A program made the position numbers and the translations under genes. Below are positions 28,431 through 37,572 of a DNA stretch of 58,364 nt, one piece after another. Under the pieces are notes generated by a model that saw only the letters and a list, made by a program, of their open reading frames with translations, made no database searches and was not told the origin of the DNA. The number at the start of each line of letters is the position of its first letter. Position 1 is the first letter of the stretch. Origin of the DNA: Akkermansiaceae bacterium (GTDB lineage Bacteria > Verrucomicrobiota > Verrucomicrobiia > Verrucomicrobiales > Akkermansiaceae); NCBI GenBank assembly GCA_029242935.1, contig JAQWSX010000191.1, forward strand, positions 1 through 58,364, given 5' to 3'.

Positions 28431-28459
28431 TTGCTCTTTTTACTTGGTCGAATGATAAT
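28431..28459 (+). promoter_or_regulatory. Sigma-70-like promoter for the cytochrome/dehydrogenase operon
   Basis: TTGCTC (28431-28436), a 17-base spacer and GATAAT (28454-28459), four and five matches to TTGACA and TATAAT. Transcription would start near 28466, giving a leader of about 17 bases before the ATG at 28483. This is the best-looking housekeeping promoter I found by eye in the window. Confidence 0.5.
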
Positions 28460-28482
28460 CGGCCTTAACTAAGACTCTAAGA

Positions 28483-29655
28483 ATGAAGAAGATCATTACC
28501 CCTCTTTTCTCAGTTTTAATCGTAGGATCCGCTTATGCTGCTCCGAAAGATGCTACCTTTGTGAAGGGCAAGGACCTTTATGATGGGGCAGGTTCCTGCA
28601 TCGCATGTCACATGGCTGATGGAAAAGGTCAGCCTGGATCGGTTCCGCCATTGGCAGGGAGCGATTGGTTAGATAATCCCGATCGTACGATTGCGATCGT
28701 TCTGCGCGGTATGGCTGGCCCGGTTAAAGTGAATGGTGACAGATATTATTCCGCAATGCCGCCCCATCTTCTTTTCGATGATGAGAAGATTGCTGATATT
28801 GTCACTTATGTGAACCATGCTTGGGGGAATAAGGGGGCGGCTGTGACAGCATCCCAGGTTGCCAAGGCGAGGAAGGGGCTTCCGCAGGCTGTTTACACGC
28901 CGGAATCTCTTCTAAAATCTTTTCCTTTTGACAAGAAGAGGGGTAGAAAAAACGGAACCTTCACTCCAGATTTCGATGACACGCTGATGGTCGTAACTGA
29001 GCCGGTTGTTTACCGCACTTTTATGCCCGGAGCATCGCCTGCGGCCTTTGCTGTCGCTCTTCCCGGGAACCACTATTATTGCTGGGATGCGGGGGAATGT
29101 CGTTTGCGCTATGCTTGGACGAAAGGTGGCTTTATTCGTGGAAACCAAGTGCATTGGTCTAGTAATGGTAAGCCGGTTGCAAAGTTCAATGGACTGCCTT
29201 ATTACCGAGCACGATCTAGCAAGCTTAAGCCGGAGGATTACGATCACTTAGCAGAGACGGCAAGACAGATTCCATTCTATGATACCACGGAAACGGTTGA
29301 TTTCCCGATCAAGATCGATGGTGTCGATGCTTCTCCGAAATATAAAGGATATCGACTGGTTCAGGGATACCCTGAGTTTATTTATAAGGTTGGCGATTAC
29401 GAGATCAGGGAGTTGATCCGGACCTCGAAGAATAATTTGGGAATCACTCGCAAGTTCTTCGTCTCTCCAAAAGTTCCCATCACTTTCAAGCTCACTCCGG
29501 ACGGATCCGCGAGCTATTCAAGTTCTGCTGGAACTATTTCCCAAGACGGGACTCTAAAACTCACTGCGGAGCAGGCCGTGGAGTTTGATCTTACTCTTAC
29601 TGAAAAGAATCCAGCTACTCCTGCTACCACTCAAACCGAAGGTTCAAAGAAATGA
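28483..29655 (+). CDS. Exported c-type cytochrome with C-terminal sandwich-like domain
   Basis: 390 residues. A signal peptide (ITPLFSVLIVGSAYA) precedes a cytochrome c domain with the haem site GSCIACHMADGKGQ (about 37-50) and an axial methionine probably in YYSAMPPHLLFDDEKIADIV. The remaining 260 residues, starting at about DTLMVVTEPVVYRTFMPGAS, include NHYYCWDAGECRLRYAWTKG, a pattern I associate with PVC-type cytochromes linked to membrane dehydrogenases. Its stop overlaps the next gene (ATGA), so it probably receives electrons from that dehydrogenase-like partner. The C-terminus is low-complexity and Thr-rich. Confidence 0.8.
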   Translation: MKKIITPLFSVLIVGSAYAAPKDATFVKGKDLYDGAGSCIACHMADGKGQPGSVPPLAGSDWLDNPDRTIAIVLRGMAGPVKVNGDRYYSAMPPHLLFDDEKIADIVTYVNHAWGNKGAAVTASQVAKARKGLPQAVYTPESLLKSFPFDKKRGRKNGTFTPDFDDTLMVVTEPVVYRTFMPGASPAAFAVALPGNHYYCWDAGECRLRYAWTKGGFIRGNQVHWSSNGKPVAKFNGLPYYRARSSKLKPEDYDHLAETARQIPFYDTTETVDFPIKIDGVDASPKYKGYRLVQGYPEFIYKVGDYEIRELIRTSKNNLGITRKFFVSPKVPITFKLTPDGSASYSSSAGTISQDGTLKLTAEQAVEFDLTLTEKNPATPATTQTEGSKK

Positions 29656-31589
29656 AAAAGCTTATCTACTTACTCGTGTTGTCATTGACTGCGAAGCTCG
29701 CATTTGGCGGGACATCCCCCAATTACAAGGTGACTAAGATTTCTAATCCGCCGTCGAAGTTTGGGACCAAGCAAATTGATGGTCTCGATTTCCTTCCTGA
29801 TGGGCGGATGGTGGTTTGTCTGCCTAGTGGTGAGGTTTTCTTTTATGATCCAAAAACCTCCGGTTGGCAGCTTTTTGCAGAAGGATTGCACAATCCTCTC
29901 GGCGTGATTGCCGAGTCCAACTCGTCGTTAGTTATTTCCCAGCGCCCCGAAGTAACTCGTGTGAGTGATACTGATGGTGACGGAAAAGCTGATTTTCATC
30001 AGGTGATGACAGATGAATTTGGGATGTCTGGAAATTATCACGAGTTCCACTTCACTCCGGTGAAGGACAAGGAGGGAAACTACTTTTTTTCTTTGGGCAC
30101 TGGTTCTTCGGGAGACGGGATTCGGCCGATTGTTCGAGGAAAGTTTGATCGGCGGGGAAGACCGGGTCGCATGCACTCGTCTACTCCTTTTCGTGGTTGT
30201 GTGATGAAATTGACAAAGGATGGAGAAACGATTCCTTGGTCATACGGTCATCGGACTCCAAACGGACTTGGTTTTGACTTGGAAGGAAATCTTTTCGTCA
30301 CTGATAATCAGGGCGACTGGGTTGGTTCGAGCAAGTTGTTCCATGTTAAGGAGGGGCGCTTTTACGGCCATGCTGCTAGCCTGACTTGGAAGTCGGGATT
30401 CGAAGGTGCTCCACTGGAGGCCGATCCCAAGGATCTTGCCAAAATGCGGACCCGCGCCGCGGTCGTTTTCCCTCATGGATCAATGGCGAACTCTCCAACC
30501 CAAGTTCTTGCGATTTCTCCAGACGCCAAGTTTGGACCTTTTATCGGGCAACTGCTAGTCGGGGAAATGAACACAAACCGAATTGTTCGGGTGATGCTGG
30601 AAGAGGTCGGTGGGGAGCTTCAAGGAGCTTGTGTTCCCTTTATCGATGGGGGGGCGCTCGCGCGCGGTTGCAATCGCATGGCGTGGGCTCCGGATGGAAG
30701 TCTCTATGTCGGGCACACCAAACACACTTGGGCCGGTGGCGAGGGGATTTCGCGTGTTGAGTGGGACGGGGAAAATCCTTTTGAAGCGATTTCGATGAAG
30801 CTTACAAAAACGGGATTTCGATTTACATTCACCAAACCAGTAGATTCTAAGGTTGCAGCAGAGGTCGCGAATTGGCCCTTCAAACGATACTATTATAAAT
30901 ATCATAAAACTTATGGTTCTCCTCAAATGGATGTCACTCCAGTAGAGGTTAAATCGGTTGAGATTTCAGAAGATGGAAAGATGGTCGATATTCATCTAAA
31001 GGAGCTTAAGGCTTGGCACATTCACGAAGTGAAGATCAAGGGATTGAAATCTGCTGATGGAACATCGTTGGCGAATTCCTACTTCGCTTACACTCTGAAT
31101 CGCCTGCTTGAAAATACTCCTCCTGATCCGCTGCATGTCAGCGGAACTGCTTCGCCAAAGAAGAAGGCTGCCTCGGGAAAGCCGGTTAAGGTAATTAATC
31201 CACGGGGAACGGTTTATCAGGTTACTGATGCCAAGCTGAAAGGAGTTAGAACCTCAAACTTGAACGATGGGTATACCGGGACTTGCTATGCTGATTTTGA
31301 CAAAGAGAAAGAGTCTATTGAGTGGGCCGTTGAGAGTGCTCAACAAGGCCCGGCCGAAATTCTGATTCGCTACGCTCTCGGAGCGAGTGCTCGGCCTCTC
31401 AGTTTGATCGTGAATGGTGCTAAACACTCCGTTCTTCCGTTTCCTGACACAGGAGGATGGAGTAATTGGAAAGAAATGGCTGCTACCGTTGATCTTCAAA
31501 AAGGAAGGAATTCAATCGTGCTGGCCACCAATGGAGCGAGTGGAGGAAATATCGATCATCTACAGATCATCGAGCTGAAGGTTGATTAG
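29652..31589 (+). CDS. PQQ-dehydrogenase-like beta-propeller protein with carbohydrate-binding-type C-terminus
   Basis: 645 residues. A signal peptide (LIYLLVLSLTAKLAFGG) precedes a beta-propeller of the soluble glucose dehydrogenase/membrane dehydrogenase type: DGLDFLPDGRMVVCLPSGEV, RVSDTDGDGKADFHQVMTDE, WSYGHRTPNGLGFDLEGNLF, GCNRMAWAPDGSLYVGHTKH. After about residue 375 comes a sandwich-like linker. The last 120 residues (NDGYTGTCYADFD to NIDHLQIIEL) look like a carbohydrate-binding module of the CBM6/35 type. A periplasmic sugar or polyol oxidation role with the upstream cytochrome as electron acceptor is a reasonable inference; the actual substrate is unknown. Confidence 0.78.
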   Translation: MKKLIYLLVLSLTAKLAFGGTSPNYKVTKISNPPSKFGTKQIDGLDFLPDGRMVVCLPSGEVFFYDPKTSGWQLFAEGLHNPLGVIAESNSSLVISQRPEVTRVSDTDGDGKADFHQVMTDEFGMSGNYHEFHFTPVKDKEGNYFFSLGTGSSGDGIRPIVRGKFDRRGRPGRMHSSTPFRGCVMKLTKDGETIPWSYGHRTPNGLGFDLEGNLFVTDNQGDWVGSSKLFHVKEGRFYGHAASLTWKSGFEGAPLEADPKDLAKMRTRAAVVFPHGSMANSPTQVLAISPDAKFGPFIGQLLVGEMNTNRIVRVMLEEVGGELQGACVPFIDGGALARGCNRMAWAPDGSLYVGHTKHTWAGGEGISRVEWDGENPFEAISMKLTKTGFRFTFTKPVDSKVAAEVANWPFKRYYYKYHKTYGSPQMDVTPVEVKSVEISEDGKMVDIHLKELKAWHIHEVKIKGLKSADGTSLANSYFAYTLNRLLENTPPDPLHVSGTASPKKKAASGKPVKVINPRGTVYQVTDAKLKGVRTSNLNDGYTGTCYADFDKEKESIEWAVESAQQGPAEILIRYALGASARPLSLIVNGAKHSVLPFPDTGGWSNWKEMAATVDLQKGRNSIVLATNGASGGNIDHLQIIELKVD

Positions 31590-31700
31590 ACCTCTCTCAA
31601 AGCTCCTCTGGCCCTCGTTCTTCTCAAAAATCGAGTGATGGGGTTTTTTGTCCAGTGAAGTTGGAAGTGTGTTGTGGTCCTACGTCGAAGGGGAAGACAG

Positions 31701-32363
31701 TTACGCCCGGATTAACTCATCTGGAATTTCTGAGATTACACCATTAATTTCGGTGAAGAATCGATCTTTGCCTACGATTTTGAGGGGGTGGATTCCGGTG
31801 AATTCTGAAAAGGCGGGTAGGATGAGATGCTCTGAGTCCCGGAGAAAGAATCCGGCAACACGGAGTGATTGGCGCGATGATTCCTTGATCCGAACACCTG
31901 GGTGGAGGTGGCCTGCGATACCGTATGCGCCTACTGGGAGGTCGTCGGGTTCGTGGGTGACGATGAGCCCATCGACTTTCAGACATGGAGTGACCTCGAT
32001 TGGGAATCTATGACGGGAAAACCAAGCGCGCCGATCGTGGTTCCCTTCGGTCAGAATCACGGGCAAGTTAAGTAGTTGGAGCCACTCCTTAAATAATTCG
32101 ATCGTTGATAAACTCAGTCCATCGGCGGAGTGGAAGAGGTCTCCAGCAATCACGAGCTTTTTGGGCTTCTTTAAATCCGCCACATTTTTGAGTCGGCAGA
32201 GGTCGGAGGCGTTGGAACCCTCCGGCACAGCGAGGCCGCGTTCGCGAAAAGTGGCAGCTTTTCCCAAATGTATGTCGGCGACAATAAGTGATTCGGAAGC
32301 GGGTAAAAAAGCGGCTCGACCTGGAAGTAATTCCACCTTAATCGTGCCGAGAGAGATTTCCAT
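31701..32363 (-). CDS. pdeM: PdeM-like metallophosphoesterase
   Basis: 220 residues of the calcineurin-like phosphoesterase fold. The metal motifs are in order: VADIHLGKAATFRERG, VIAGDLFHSADG, ILTEGNHDRRAWF, VTHEPDD and AGHLHPGVRI. The combination matches the ligase-associated DNA damage response endonuclease PdeM, which usually sits in a cluster with an ATP-dependent DNA ligase and a DEXH helicase. Neither is nearby, so here it stands apart, only seven bases downstream of sufE on the same strand. A general phosphoesterase role cannot be excluded. Confidence 0.75.
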   Translation of the reverse strand: MEISLGTIKVELLPGRAAFLPASESLIVADIHLGKAATFRERGLAVPEGSNASDLCRLKNVADLKKPKKLVIAGDLFHSADGLSLSTIELFKEWLQLLNLPVILTEGNHDRRAWFSRHRFPIEVTPCLKVDGLIVTHEPDDLPVGAYGIAGHLHPGVRIKESSRQSLRVAGFFLRDSEHLILPAFSEFTGIHPLKIVGKDRFFTEINGVISEIPDELIRA

Positions 32364-32370
32364 GGGAGAA

Positions 32371-32787
32371 CTAGCCTTGGGTGGCGATTAGGGCGCCTTT
32401 TTTCATTTCGGCCGCCATCAAAGTGAGGGCGTTCGCACGAGTCGGAGCGAGATGCTCTTTGAGACCAGTTTTATCGATGAAGGAGAGATCTGCGGTGATG
32501 ACATCTTCGGGGGATTCACCATTAAGAACACGGACGAAGAGGGCGATCATCCCCTTAGTGATCACGGAGTCTGAATCAGCGAGATAGCTCATCTTGCCGT
32601 CTTGTGATGAGGAATCGAGCCAAACCTGAGATTGGCAGCCCTTGATGAGCCGGTCCGAGGTCTGCAGAGCCTCGTTCATCGGGGCTAATTTCTTGCCTAG
32701 GCCGATGACATATTCGTAGCGCTCCGTCCAATCTTGAAATAGATCGAGTTCGTCAAGGAGCTCTTGTTGTTTCTCGGTGATAGTCAC
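32371..32787 (-). CDS. sufE: SufE-type cysteine-desulfurase activator
   Basis: SufE accepts the persulfide sulfur from SufS and passes it to the Fe-S cluster assembly scaffold. The 138-residue protein has ELLDELDLFQDWTERYEYVI near the start and the persulfide-carrying cysteine in LIKGCQSQVWL (about residues 47-57). VITKGMIALFVRVLNGESPE and GLKEHLAPTRANAL are the conserved C-terminal elements. It lies 40 bases after sufS on the same strand. SufB, SufC and SufD are not in the window. Confidence 0.93.
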   Translation of the reverse strand: MTITEKQQELLDELDLFQDWTERYEYVIGLGKKLAPMNEALQTSDRLIKGCQSQVWLDSSSQDGKMSYLADSDSVITKGMIALFVRVLNGESPEDVITADLSFIDKTGLKEHLAPTRANALTLMAAEMKKGALIATQG

Positions 32788-32827
32788 AAAAGATCCATAA
32801 TCGTGGAGGCCAGGAAACGCAATGGAA

Positions 32828-34051
32828 TCAACGCAACATCATGAGGGCTTTTTTGAGCGCTTCACCGAACGACTCGACTTCCTCGAGAGTGTTATAGGCG
32901 GCGAAGGAAGCGCGGAGGGTTCCGGTCATGCCAAATCGGGCCATAAGTGGTTGGCAGCAGTGGTGTCCAGTACGGAGGGCAAATCCCATTTGGTCGAGTA
33001 GGGTGCCGAGATCGTAGTGATGAATCCCGTTAAAGTTGAAAGAGATTGCTCCGGTGCGGTCGTCAGGCCCATACAAGGTGATTTTGTCGAAGTCCGCGAG
33101 AATTTCAGCGGCTCGACGGATAAGTTTGTTTTCGTGGACGGTAATTTTGGCTATTCCCAAGTTATTCACATAGGCCAATGCCGTTGCCAAAGCGATCCCA
33201 CCTTCAATATTTGGAGTGCCAGCTTCGAATTTGAAGGGGGGCTCATTATAAGTGGTCTTCTCAAAAGTGACGTCTTTGATCATTTCGCCGCCTCCGCGCC
33301 AAGGAGGTAATTCGCAGAGTAAATCGTATTTACCGAAAAGGATGCCAACTCCGGTGGGTCCATAAACCTTATGCGCAGAAAAAGCGTAAAAGTCGCAATT
33401 AAGTAATTGGAGATCAATTGAAAAGTGAGGAACAGATTGTGCACCATCGACAAAGGTAAGGGCTCCAACTTTCCTTGCTTGTGAACAAATGTGAATAATA
33501 TTGTTCACAGTGCCGAAGGCGTTTGAAACATGGTTAACGGAGACTAGTTTTGTTTTTTCGGAGAGAAGCTGGTCGAAAATTTCAAGATCGAGCGTTCCAT
33601 CATCGAGGACCGGGATAATTTTCAGAGTTATTCCTAGTCGTTCACAAAGCATTTGCCAAGGCACGGTGTTAGAATGGTGTTCTAATCCCGAGACGATGAT
33701 TTCGTCGCCCGCTTTCAAGAGGTTGGATCTGCCGAGAGCGGAAGCGACTAGATTGATTGAATCTGTAGTGCCGGAAGTGAAAATGATTTCCTCGGGTCGG
33801 GTCGAGTTTAGGTGTTTCGCAATCGTTTCGCGGGCGGCTTCGTGTGCAGCGGTCGCGGCCTGAGACAGTTTGTGGACCCCGCGGTGGATATTGGAATTGA
33901 TTCTCTCGTAGTAATCTCGGGAGGAATCAAGGACGCAGAGCGGTTTTTGCGAAGTAGCCGCATTATCAAAATAAACGAGAGGTTTCCCGTTAATCTCCTG
34001 ATTGAGAATGGGGAAGTCAGACCGAATCTGATAAGGATCAAGCACACTCAC
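32828..34051 (-). CDS. sufS: Cysteine desulfurase
   Basis: SufS removes sulfur from cysteine to give alanine, using PLP, for Fe-S cluster assembly. From the chosen GTG at 34051 the product is 407 residues, the usual SufS length; the frame is open to an ATG at 34129, but those 26 codons do not look conserved. Landmarks: LVYFDNAATSQKPLCVLDSS, SGLEHHSNTVPWQMLCERLG, the PLP lysine in AFSAHKVYGPTGVGILFGKY, and the catalytic cysteine region RTGHHCCQPLMARFG. It is the first gene of a sufS-sufE-pdeM unit. Confidence 0.92.
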   Translation of the reverse strand: MSVLDPYQIRSDFPILNQEINGKPLVYFDNAATSQKPLCVLDSSRDYYERINSNIHRGVHKLSQAATAAHEAARETIAKHLNSTRPEEIIFTSGTTDSINLVASALGRSNLLKAGDEIIVSGLEHHSNTVPWQMLCERLGITLKIIPVLDDGTLDLEIFDQLLSEKTKLVSVNHVSNAFGTVNNIIHICSQARKVGALTFVDGAQSVPHFSIDLQLLNCDFYAFSAHKVYGPTGVGILFGKYDLLCELPPWRGGGEMIKDVTFEKTTYNEPPFKFEAGTPNIEGGIALATALAYVNNLGIAKITVHENKLIRRAAEILADFDKITLYGPDDRTGAISFNFNGIHHYDLGTLLDQMGFALRTGHHCCQPLMARFGMTGTLRASFAAYNTLEEVESFGEALKKALMMLR

Positions 34052-34184
34052 AGTCTTTCTGTAATCCCGCGAGGGCCATCCCGCAAGCGTTGGTGTCTTT
34101 AATGGTGGGTTCGGACCCTTTTTTAACAAGAATCAGCGTGAAAGATCTTCGAGTTTTCTGCTTTATCCATCGCTAATAGAGATT

Positions 34185-35582
34185 CTACGGTTTGCTTTTA
34201 AAAGAGGGAGTGAGATTTGCTGCGGCTTTGTGGGCCTTTTTGGTGTCGAGAGAGAGACCGGGGTCACCTTGGTCTTTGAGGTGTTGGTCAAGGATGGTGG
34301 AGAGCTTCTCTTTGATTTTGGTGTGGGTTGGATTGTTGGCTAGATTGGCCATTTCGTAATGGTCGTCATTGGTATGATACAATTCTTCGGCGGGGCGCTT
34401 CATGAATCGGTTGACAAGCATTTCGTGCTTGGGATTTGAGAAAGAGGAAAACACCCAGCTTGACCAGTAGGGATTGTGCTCTTGTTTGCCCATGAGATGT
34501 TTTTCAATGTAGAGCGAATTGTGTGAAAGGTTTCGAATGTAGCGCCACTTGCCATTGGTGACGGAGCGAATGGGATAAGTTGGACCTTCCGGAAAGTTGT
34601 TATGCATGCCGAAGGCATAGTTGCGGTGGTGAGATTCATCTCCCAAAAGGACACCTGCGAAACTGCTGCCATCGAATTTTTTCGGGGTGGATTCGGCGCC
34701 CGAGAGGTCAAGGAGAGTGGGGAGAATATCTGCGTATTGTACGATGGCGTTGGTGCGGCCGGGTGTGATTTTTTTAGGCCAACGGGCGACTAGTGAGGTG
34801 TGAAGGCCGTTGTCCCAATTCGTCCATTTGCAGCCAGGAAATTGAGCACCCTGCTCGCTGGTAAAGAGGACGAGTGTGTTGTCCGATTTTGTGGTTTCCT
34901 CGAGGAGAGCTAAGAGTTCGCCCACTTGGGAATCCATGTAGGTGATCTCAGCGAGGTAGTCAGCGTATTGCTGTCGGGTCATGGGTGTATCGGCAAGATA
35001 GGGAGGAAGTTTGATTTTTTCGGGTGGGTAAGCTGAAGCGTCACCCATGACCCACGGAGCGTGTGGTTCAGTAAGGGCCACGACAAGGCAGAATGGCTGA
35101 TCCGGATCTCGGGTGACAAATTCCTTACTCCCGGCGAGATCGTGTGGTTGGGTCGGGTTTCGGACACAATTTTGATCAAAACCAGGAATTTTTTCGAAGG
35201 GAAAAACTGACTTAGGTTTAACGTGAGTTTTTCCTGCGAGTCCGACGCGATAGCCTTGTGGCTTCAGGAGGTGAGGCATGCTTTGAGTGCCGGGACGGCA
35301 GGTACCGTGATTCCAAGCACAGCCATTTCGATGAGGATATCGACCGGTGTAGAGTTCGGAACGACATGGCGAGCACATTGCCATTCCTAGGTAGGCTCGA
35401 TTAAAGATAAGTGATTGTTTGGCGAAGGCATCTAGGCGCGGAGTTTTGGCATTCTGGCCGCCGTTTATTGGGAGGTCGCTGAAGGTGCAGTCATCGGCAA
35501 TAATGATGAGGATGTTGGGTTTTTGATCTGCCTTTAGAGAGACCGATAGACATAGGATGAAAGTGAGGAAGAATTGAAACAT
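34185..35582 (-). CDS. Secreted sulfatase
   Basis: 465 residues with signal peptide (FFLTFILCLSVSLKA). The fold begins KPNILIIIADDCTFSDLPIN (metal-binding DD) and the sulfatase signature CSPCRSELYTGRYPH is near residue 70; its first cysteine is the one converted to formylglycine. GLAGKTHVKP and a C-terminal ESTPKKFDGSSFAG follow. The enzyme should remove sulfate esters from polysaccharides or similar. Similarity is strongest to the branch including heparan N-sulfatase, but the substrate cannot be determined. It lies 22 bases after the NlpC/P60-like gene on the same strand and is probably co-transcribed with it. No maturase (anSME or FGE) is in the window. Confidence 0.88.
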   Translation of the reverse strand: MFQFFLTFILCLSVSLKADQKPNILIIIADDCTFSDLPINGGQNAKTPRLDAFAKQSLIFNRAYLGMAMCSPCRSELYTGRYPHRNGCAWNHGTCRPGTQSMPHLLKPQGYRVGLAGKTHVKPKSVFPFEKIPGFDQNCVRNPTQPHDLAGSKEFVTRDPDQPFCLVVALTEPHAPWVMGDASAYPPEKIKLPPYLADTPMTRQQYADYLAEITYMDSQVGELLALLEETTKSDNTLVLFTSEQGAQFPGCKWTNWDNGLHTSLVARWPKKITPGRTNAIVQYADILPTLLDLSGAESTPKKFDGSSFAGVLLGDESHHRNYAFGMHNNFPEGPTYPIRSVTNGKWRYIRNLSHNSLYIEKHLMGKQEHNPYWSSWVFSSFSNPKHEMLVNRFMKRPAEELYHTNDDHYEMANLANNPTHTKIKEKLSTILDQHLKDQGDPGLSLDTKKAHKAAANLTPSFKSKP

Positions 35583-35604
35583 TTGATTGATTTGAGGGGT
35601 TTTT

Positions 35605-36501
35605 CTAGCCGCGGATGAGGCGAATCACTTCATTGTTTTCGATGATGAAGTTGACGCGTGATTTCTCGATTTTACGAGAAACCGAAAAGGTTTTACCCTC
35701 TTGGGAAATGATCCGGGATTTCAGGCCTCGTTTTTCAGCAAGAGCGCGGGCCGCTTCGTAGGTGAGCTTGAGGTAAGCGTGATCCACTTTTTTGGCAGGT
35801 GTAGCTGGTCCTGACAGAGAGATGAGGCGTCCAGCGGCAATGGTGTTTTTAAGGTTTAGAGAGCCGAGCCGACTGTTTTTAAAACCATTAAGATTACCGT
35901 TTTTATCAGCGCTTAGCCAAATGTCGCCGGATCCGGCACCGGGGGTGTTTTTGGTGCGACTGTCGTTGGCATGGAGTCTGGTGGTGGAGTCGATGATGCG
36001 GACGCGGTAGAGGCCGTTTTTATCAAGCTTGGGAGTGCCGGCGATCATAAGGACGTGGCCGGTGCTTTTGCCTTTGACGATCTTGAGGCTTTTCCAAGCG
36101 AAGATGTCGCCGGGGAGGAGGTTGTTGATTTTGGTGATTTGCTTCCAAGAGCTCGCTTTGTGTTTATTTTGACCAGATTCGATGAAGGTTTCACAGAAGT
36201 TGGCCGCAAGAGGGCGGATTCGATTGGTAAAAGTCGGGCCATCCACGCGGAGATAGGCTTCGGGAAAATGGCGACGAAGAATGTGCCCGATTAGACCTGA
36301 GCAGTCGCAGTTCCAGACTCCCGATTTTTCGTCGATCTCGGTTTTGTGCTGATACCTTGAGGCTGTCATCTTGGCGAGGTGGGTCTCGAGAATTTTGGCG
36401 AATCGGGAGGAAGGGTTATTCGAAGCTTCTTTTGCTCCTGCGTGAGGAACCGCGATAAAGAGAAACAAGAGGGTAGAGGCGATGAAATTTTGATAGTTCA
36501 T
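35605..36501 (-). CDS. Exported NlpC/P60-like cysteine peptidase
   Basis: 298 residues from the ATG at 36501, whose ATGA overlaps the upstream gene's TGA; the frame is open further back but this start fits the signal peptide ([18 protein letters not shown]). The likely catalytic cysteine is in [20 protein letters not shown] and the histidine in [11 protein letters not shown], in the order and spacing typical of NlpC/P60 enzymes, which cut bonds such as D-Glu-diaminopimelate in peptidoglycan peptides. The C-terminal 80 residues ([20 protein letters not shown]) read as a separate small domain with an inhibitor-like tail ([14 protein letters not shown]). The family call is from the motif pattern only. 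Confidence 0.65.
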   Translation of the reverse strand: MNYQNFIASTLLFLFIAVPHAGAKEASNNPSSRFAKILETHLAKMTASRYQHKTEIDEKSGVWNCDCSGLIGHILRRHFPEAYLRVDGPTFTNRIRPLAANFCETFIESGQNKHKASSWKQITKINNLLPGDIFAWKSLKIVKGKSTGHVLMIAGTPKLDKNGLYRVRIIDSTTRLHANDSRTKNTPGAGSGDIWLSADKNGNLNGFKNSRLGSLNLKNTIAAGRLISLSGPATPAKKVDHAYLKLTYEAARALAEKRGLKSRIISQEGKTFSVSRKIEKSRVNFIIENNEVIRLIRG

Positions 36502-37286
36502 TCTCTTGATGCTTGGACGAAAGCTTTTAGCAGTTTTGCTTGCAGAGGATCTTTTTGGGCCATTTTTTCGGGATGCCATTGCACCCCGATGAGGAAGCGG
36601 TCAGGATCAGTTGTTTCGGTGGCTTCTACGATTCCGTTGGGGCTCTTGGCAACGAGTCTGAGCCCTTCGCCGAGGCGGCCGACCGCTTGATGATGAAGCG
36701 AGTTTACTTGCAGTTCTGTTTCGCCGAAGATTTTGCTGAGCCGCGAGCTGGGGTTAAGTGTGACCTGATGGGTGACTCCTCGATGATTCACGCCGAATTC
36801 AGATGGGATATCCTGAATCAAGGAGCCTCCGTGAGCGACGTTGATCCATTGGCTGCCCAAGCAAATTCCGAGCAAGGGTTTGTTGGTCTTTTTGATCCAA
36901 GCGGAGATGAGCGCTTTCTCGAAGAGGTAGCGATTCTTGTCGAGAATTTTGGTGGTGGGATGTGGTTCCTCGCCCCATTCCGAAGGGGGAATGTCAGCAC
37001 CTCCGGGCATGACCAGACCGTCGAGGAGTTCGAGGTATTCTGCGATCTTATCGGGTGACCCATCGCCGTTTGGGAGGACGATTGGAATTCCACCCGCCTC
37101 TTTAATGGCGAGAACATAGGTTTCGCTGGTGAGGCTGGCAATTCCGATAAGCGGGGCCTCGGACTTCTCCTCAGTGATGGGTGAGGAGGCCGGGGTTGGA
37201 TTGACGTTAGAGTTTTGACCGACAAAGAATCCGAGGCAGGCCGCAACGAGAATTGAGAGGGAAGTGAGGAAGCTGCGACGTGTCAT
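36498..37286 (-). CDS. Exported class I glutamine amidotransferase-like gamma-glutamyl hydrolase (family C26)
   Basis: 262 residues. The N-terminus [20 protein letters not shown] has a twin-arginine-like motif and a hydrophobic stretch, so this enzyme is exported, unlike cytoplasmic PuuD-type enzymes. The C26 features are complete: [20 protein letters not shown], nucleophile in [17 protein letters not shown], and the catalytic His-x-Glu in [11 protein letters not shown]. Enzymes of this group cleave gamma-glutamyl bonds, for example in gamma-glutamyl-GABA or folate polyglutamate. It is the first gene of the C26/NlpC/sulfatase operon; a joint role in processing gamma-glutamyl bonds outside the cytoplasm is inferred. 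Confidence 0.75.
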   Translation of the reverse strand: MTRRSFLTSLSILVAACLGFFVGQNSNVNPTPASSPITEEKSEAPLIGIASLTSETYVLAIKEAGGIPIVLPNGDGSPDKIAEYLELLDGLVMPGGADIPPSEWGEEPHPTTKILDKNRYLFEKALISAWIKKTNKPLLGICLGSQWINVAHGGSLIQDIPSEFGVNHRGVTHQVTLNPSSRLSKIFGETELQVNSLHHQAVGRLGEGLRLVAKSPNGIVEATETTDPDRFLIGVQWHPEKMAQKDPLQAKLLKAFVQASRE

Positions 37287-37572
37287 TGTGGGGTAAGCTT
37301 GATTGAATCTGTTTCTTTACCGGTCAATTAGATTGGTTCTGTCGGCCCCTTAGTTTCTTGGCTTAATTCCAGATGTAAGTTTCTTTAATAAAAAAGGTTC
37401 ATTTTAAGGAAGTCCCGGGTTCCTTCTTTGAAGGATCAAGTGTTTTTCAGTCTCGAAGATTTTTGAGTATTCCAATGATTAGCTTTAAAGGCCCACTTCT
37501 ACCTTCCGTATCAAATATTACGGCCAACTGACGAATACGTAACTGATTGACGGCGATTTAATTGGGGAGGAT

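Noticed and set aside
37287-37572. Small gene between the C26 hydrolase gene and pyc
   Set aside because: A 286-base AT-rich gap with no frame of interest; only an imperfect GGAAGTCCCGGGTTCC repeat that does not form a stable hairpin.
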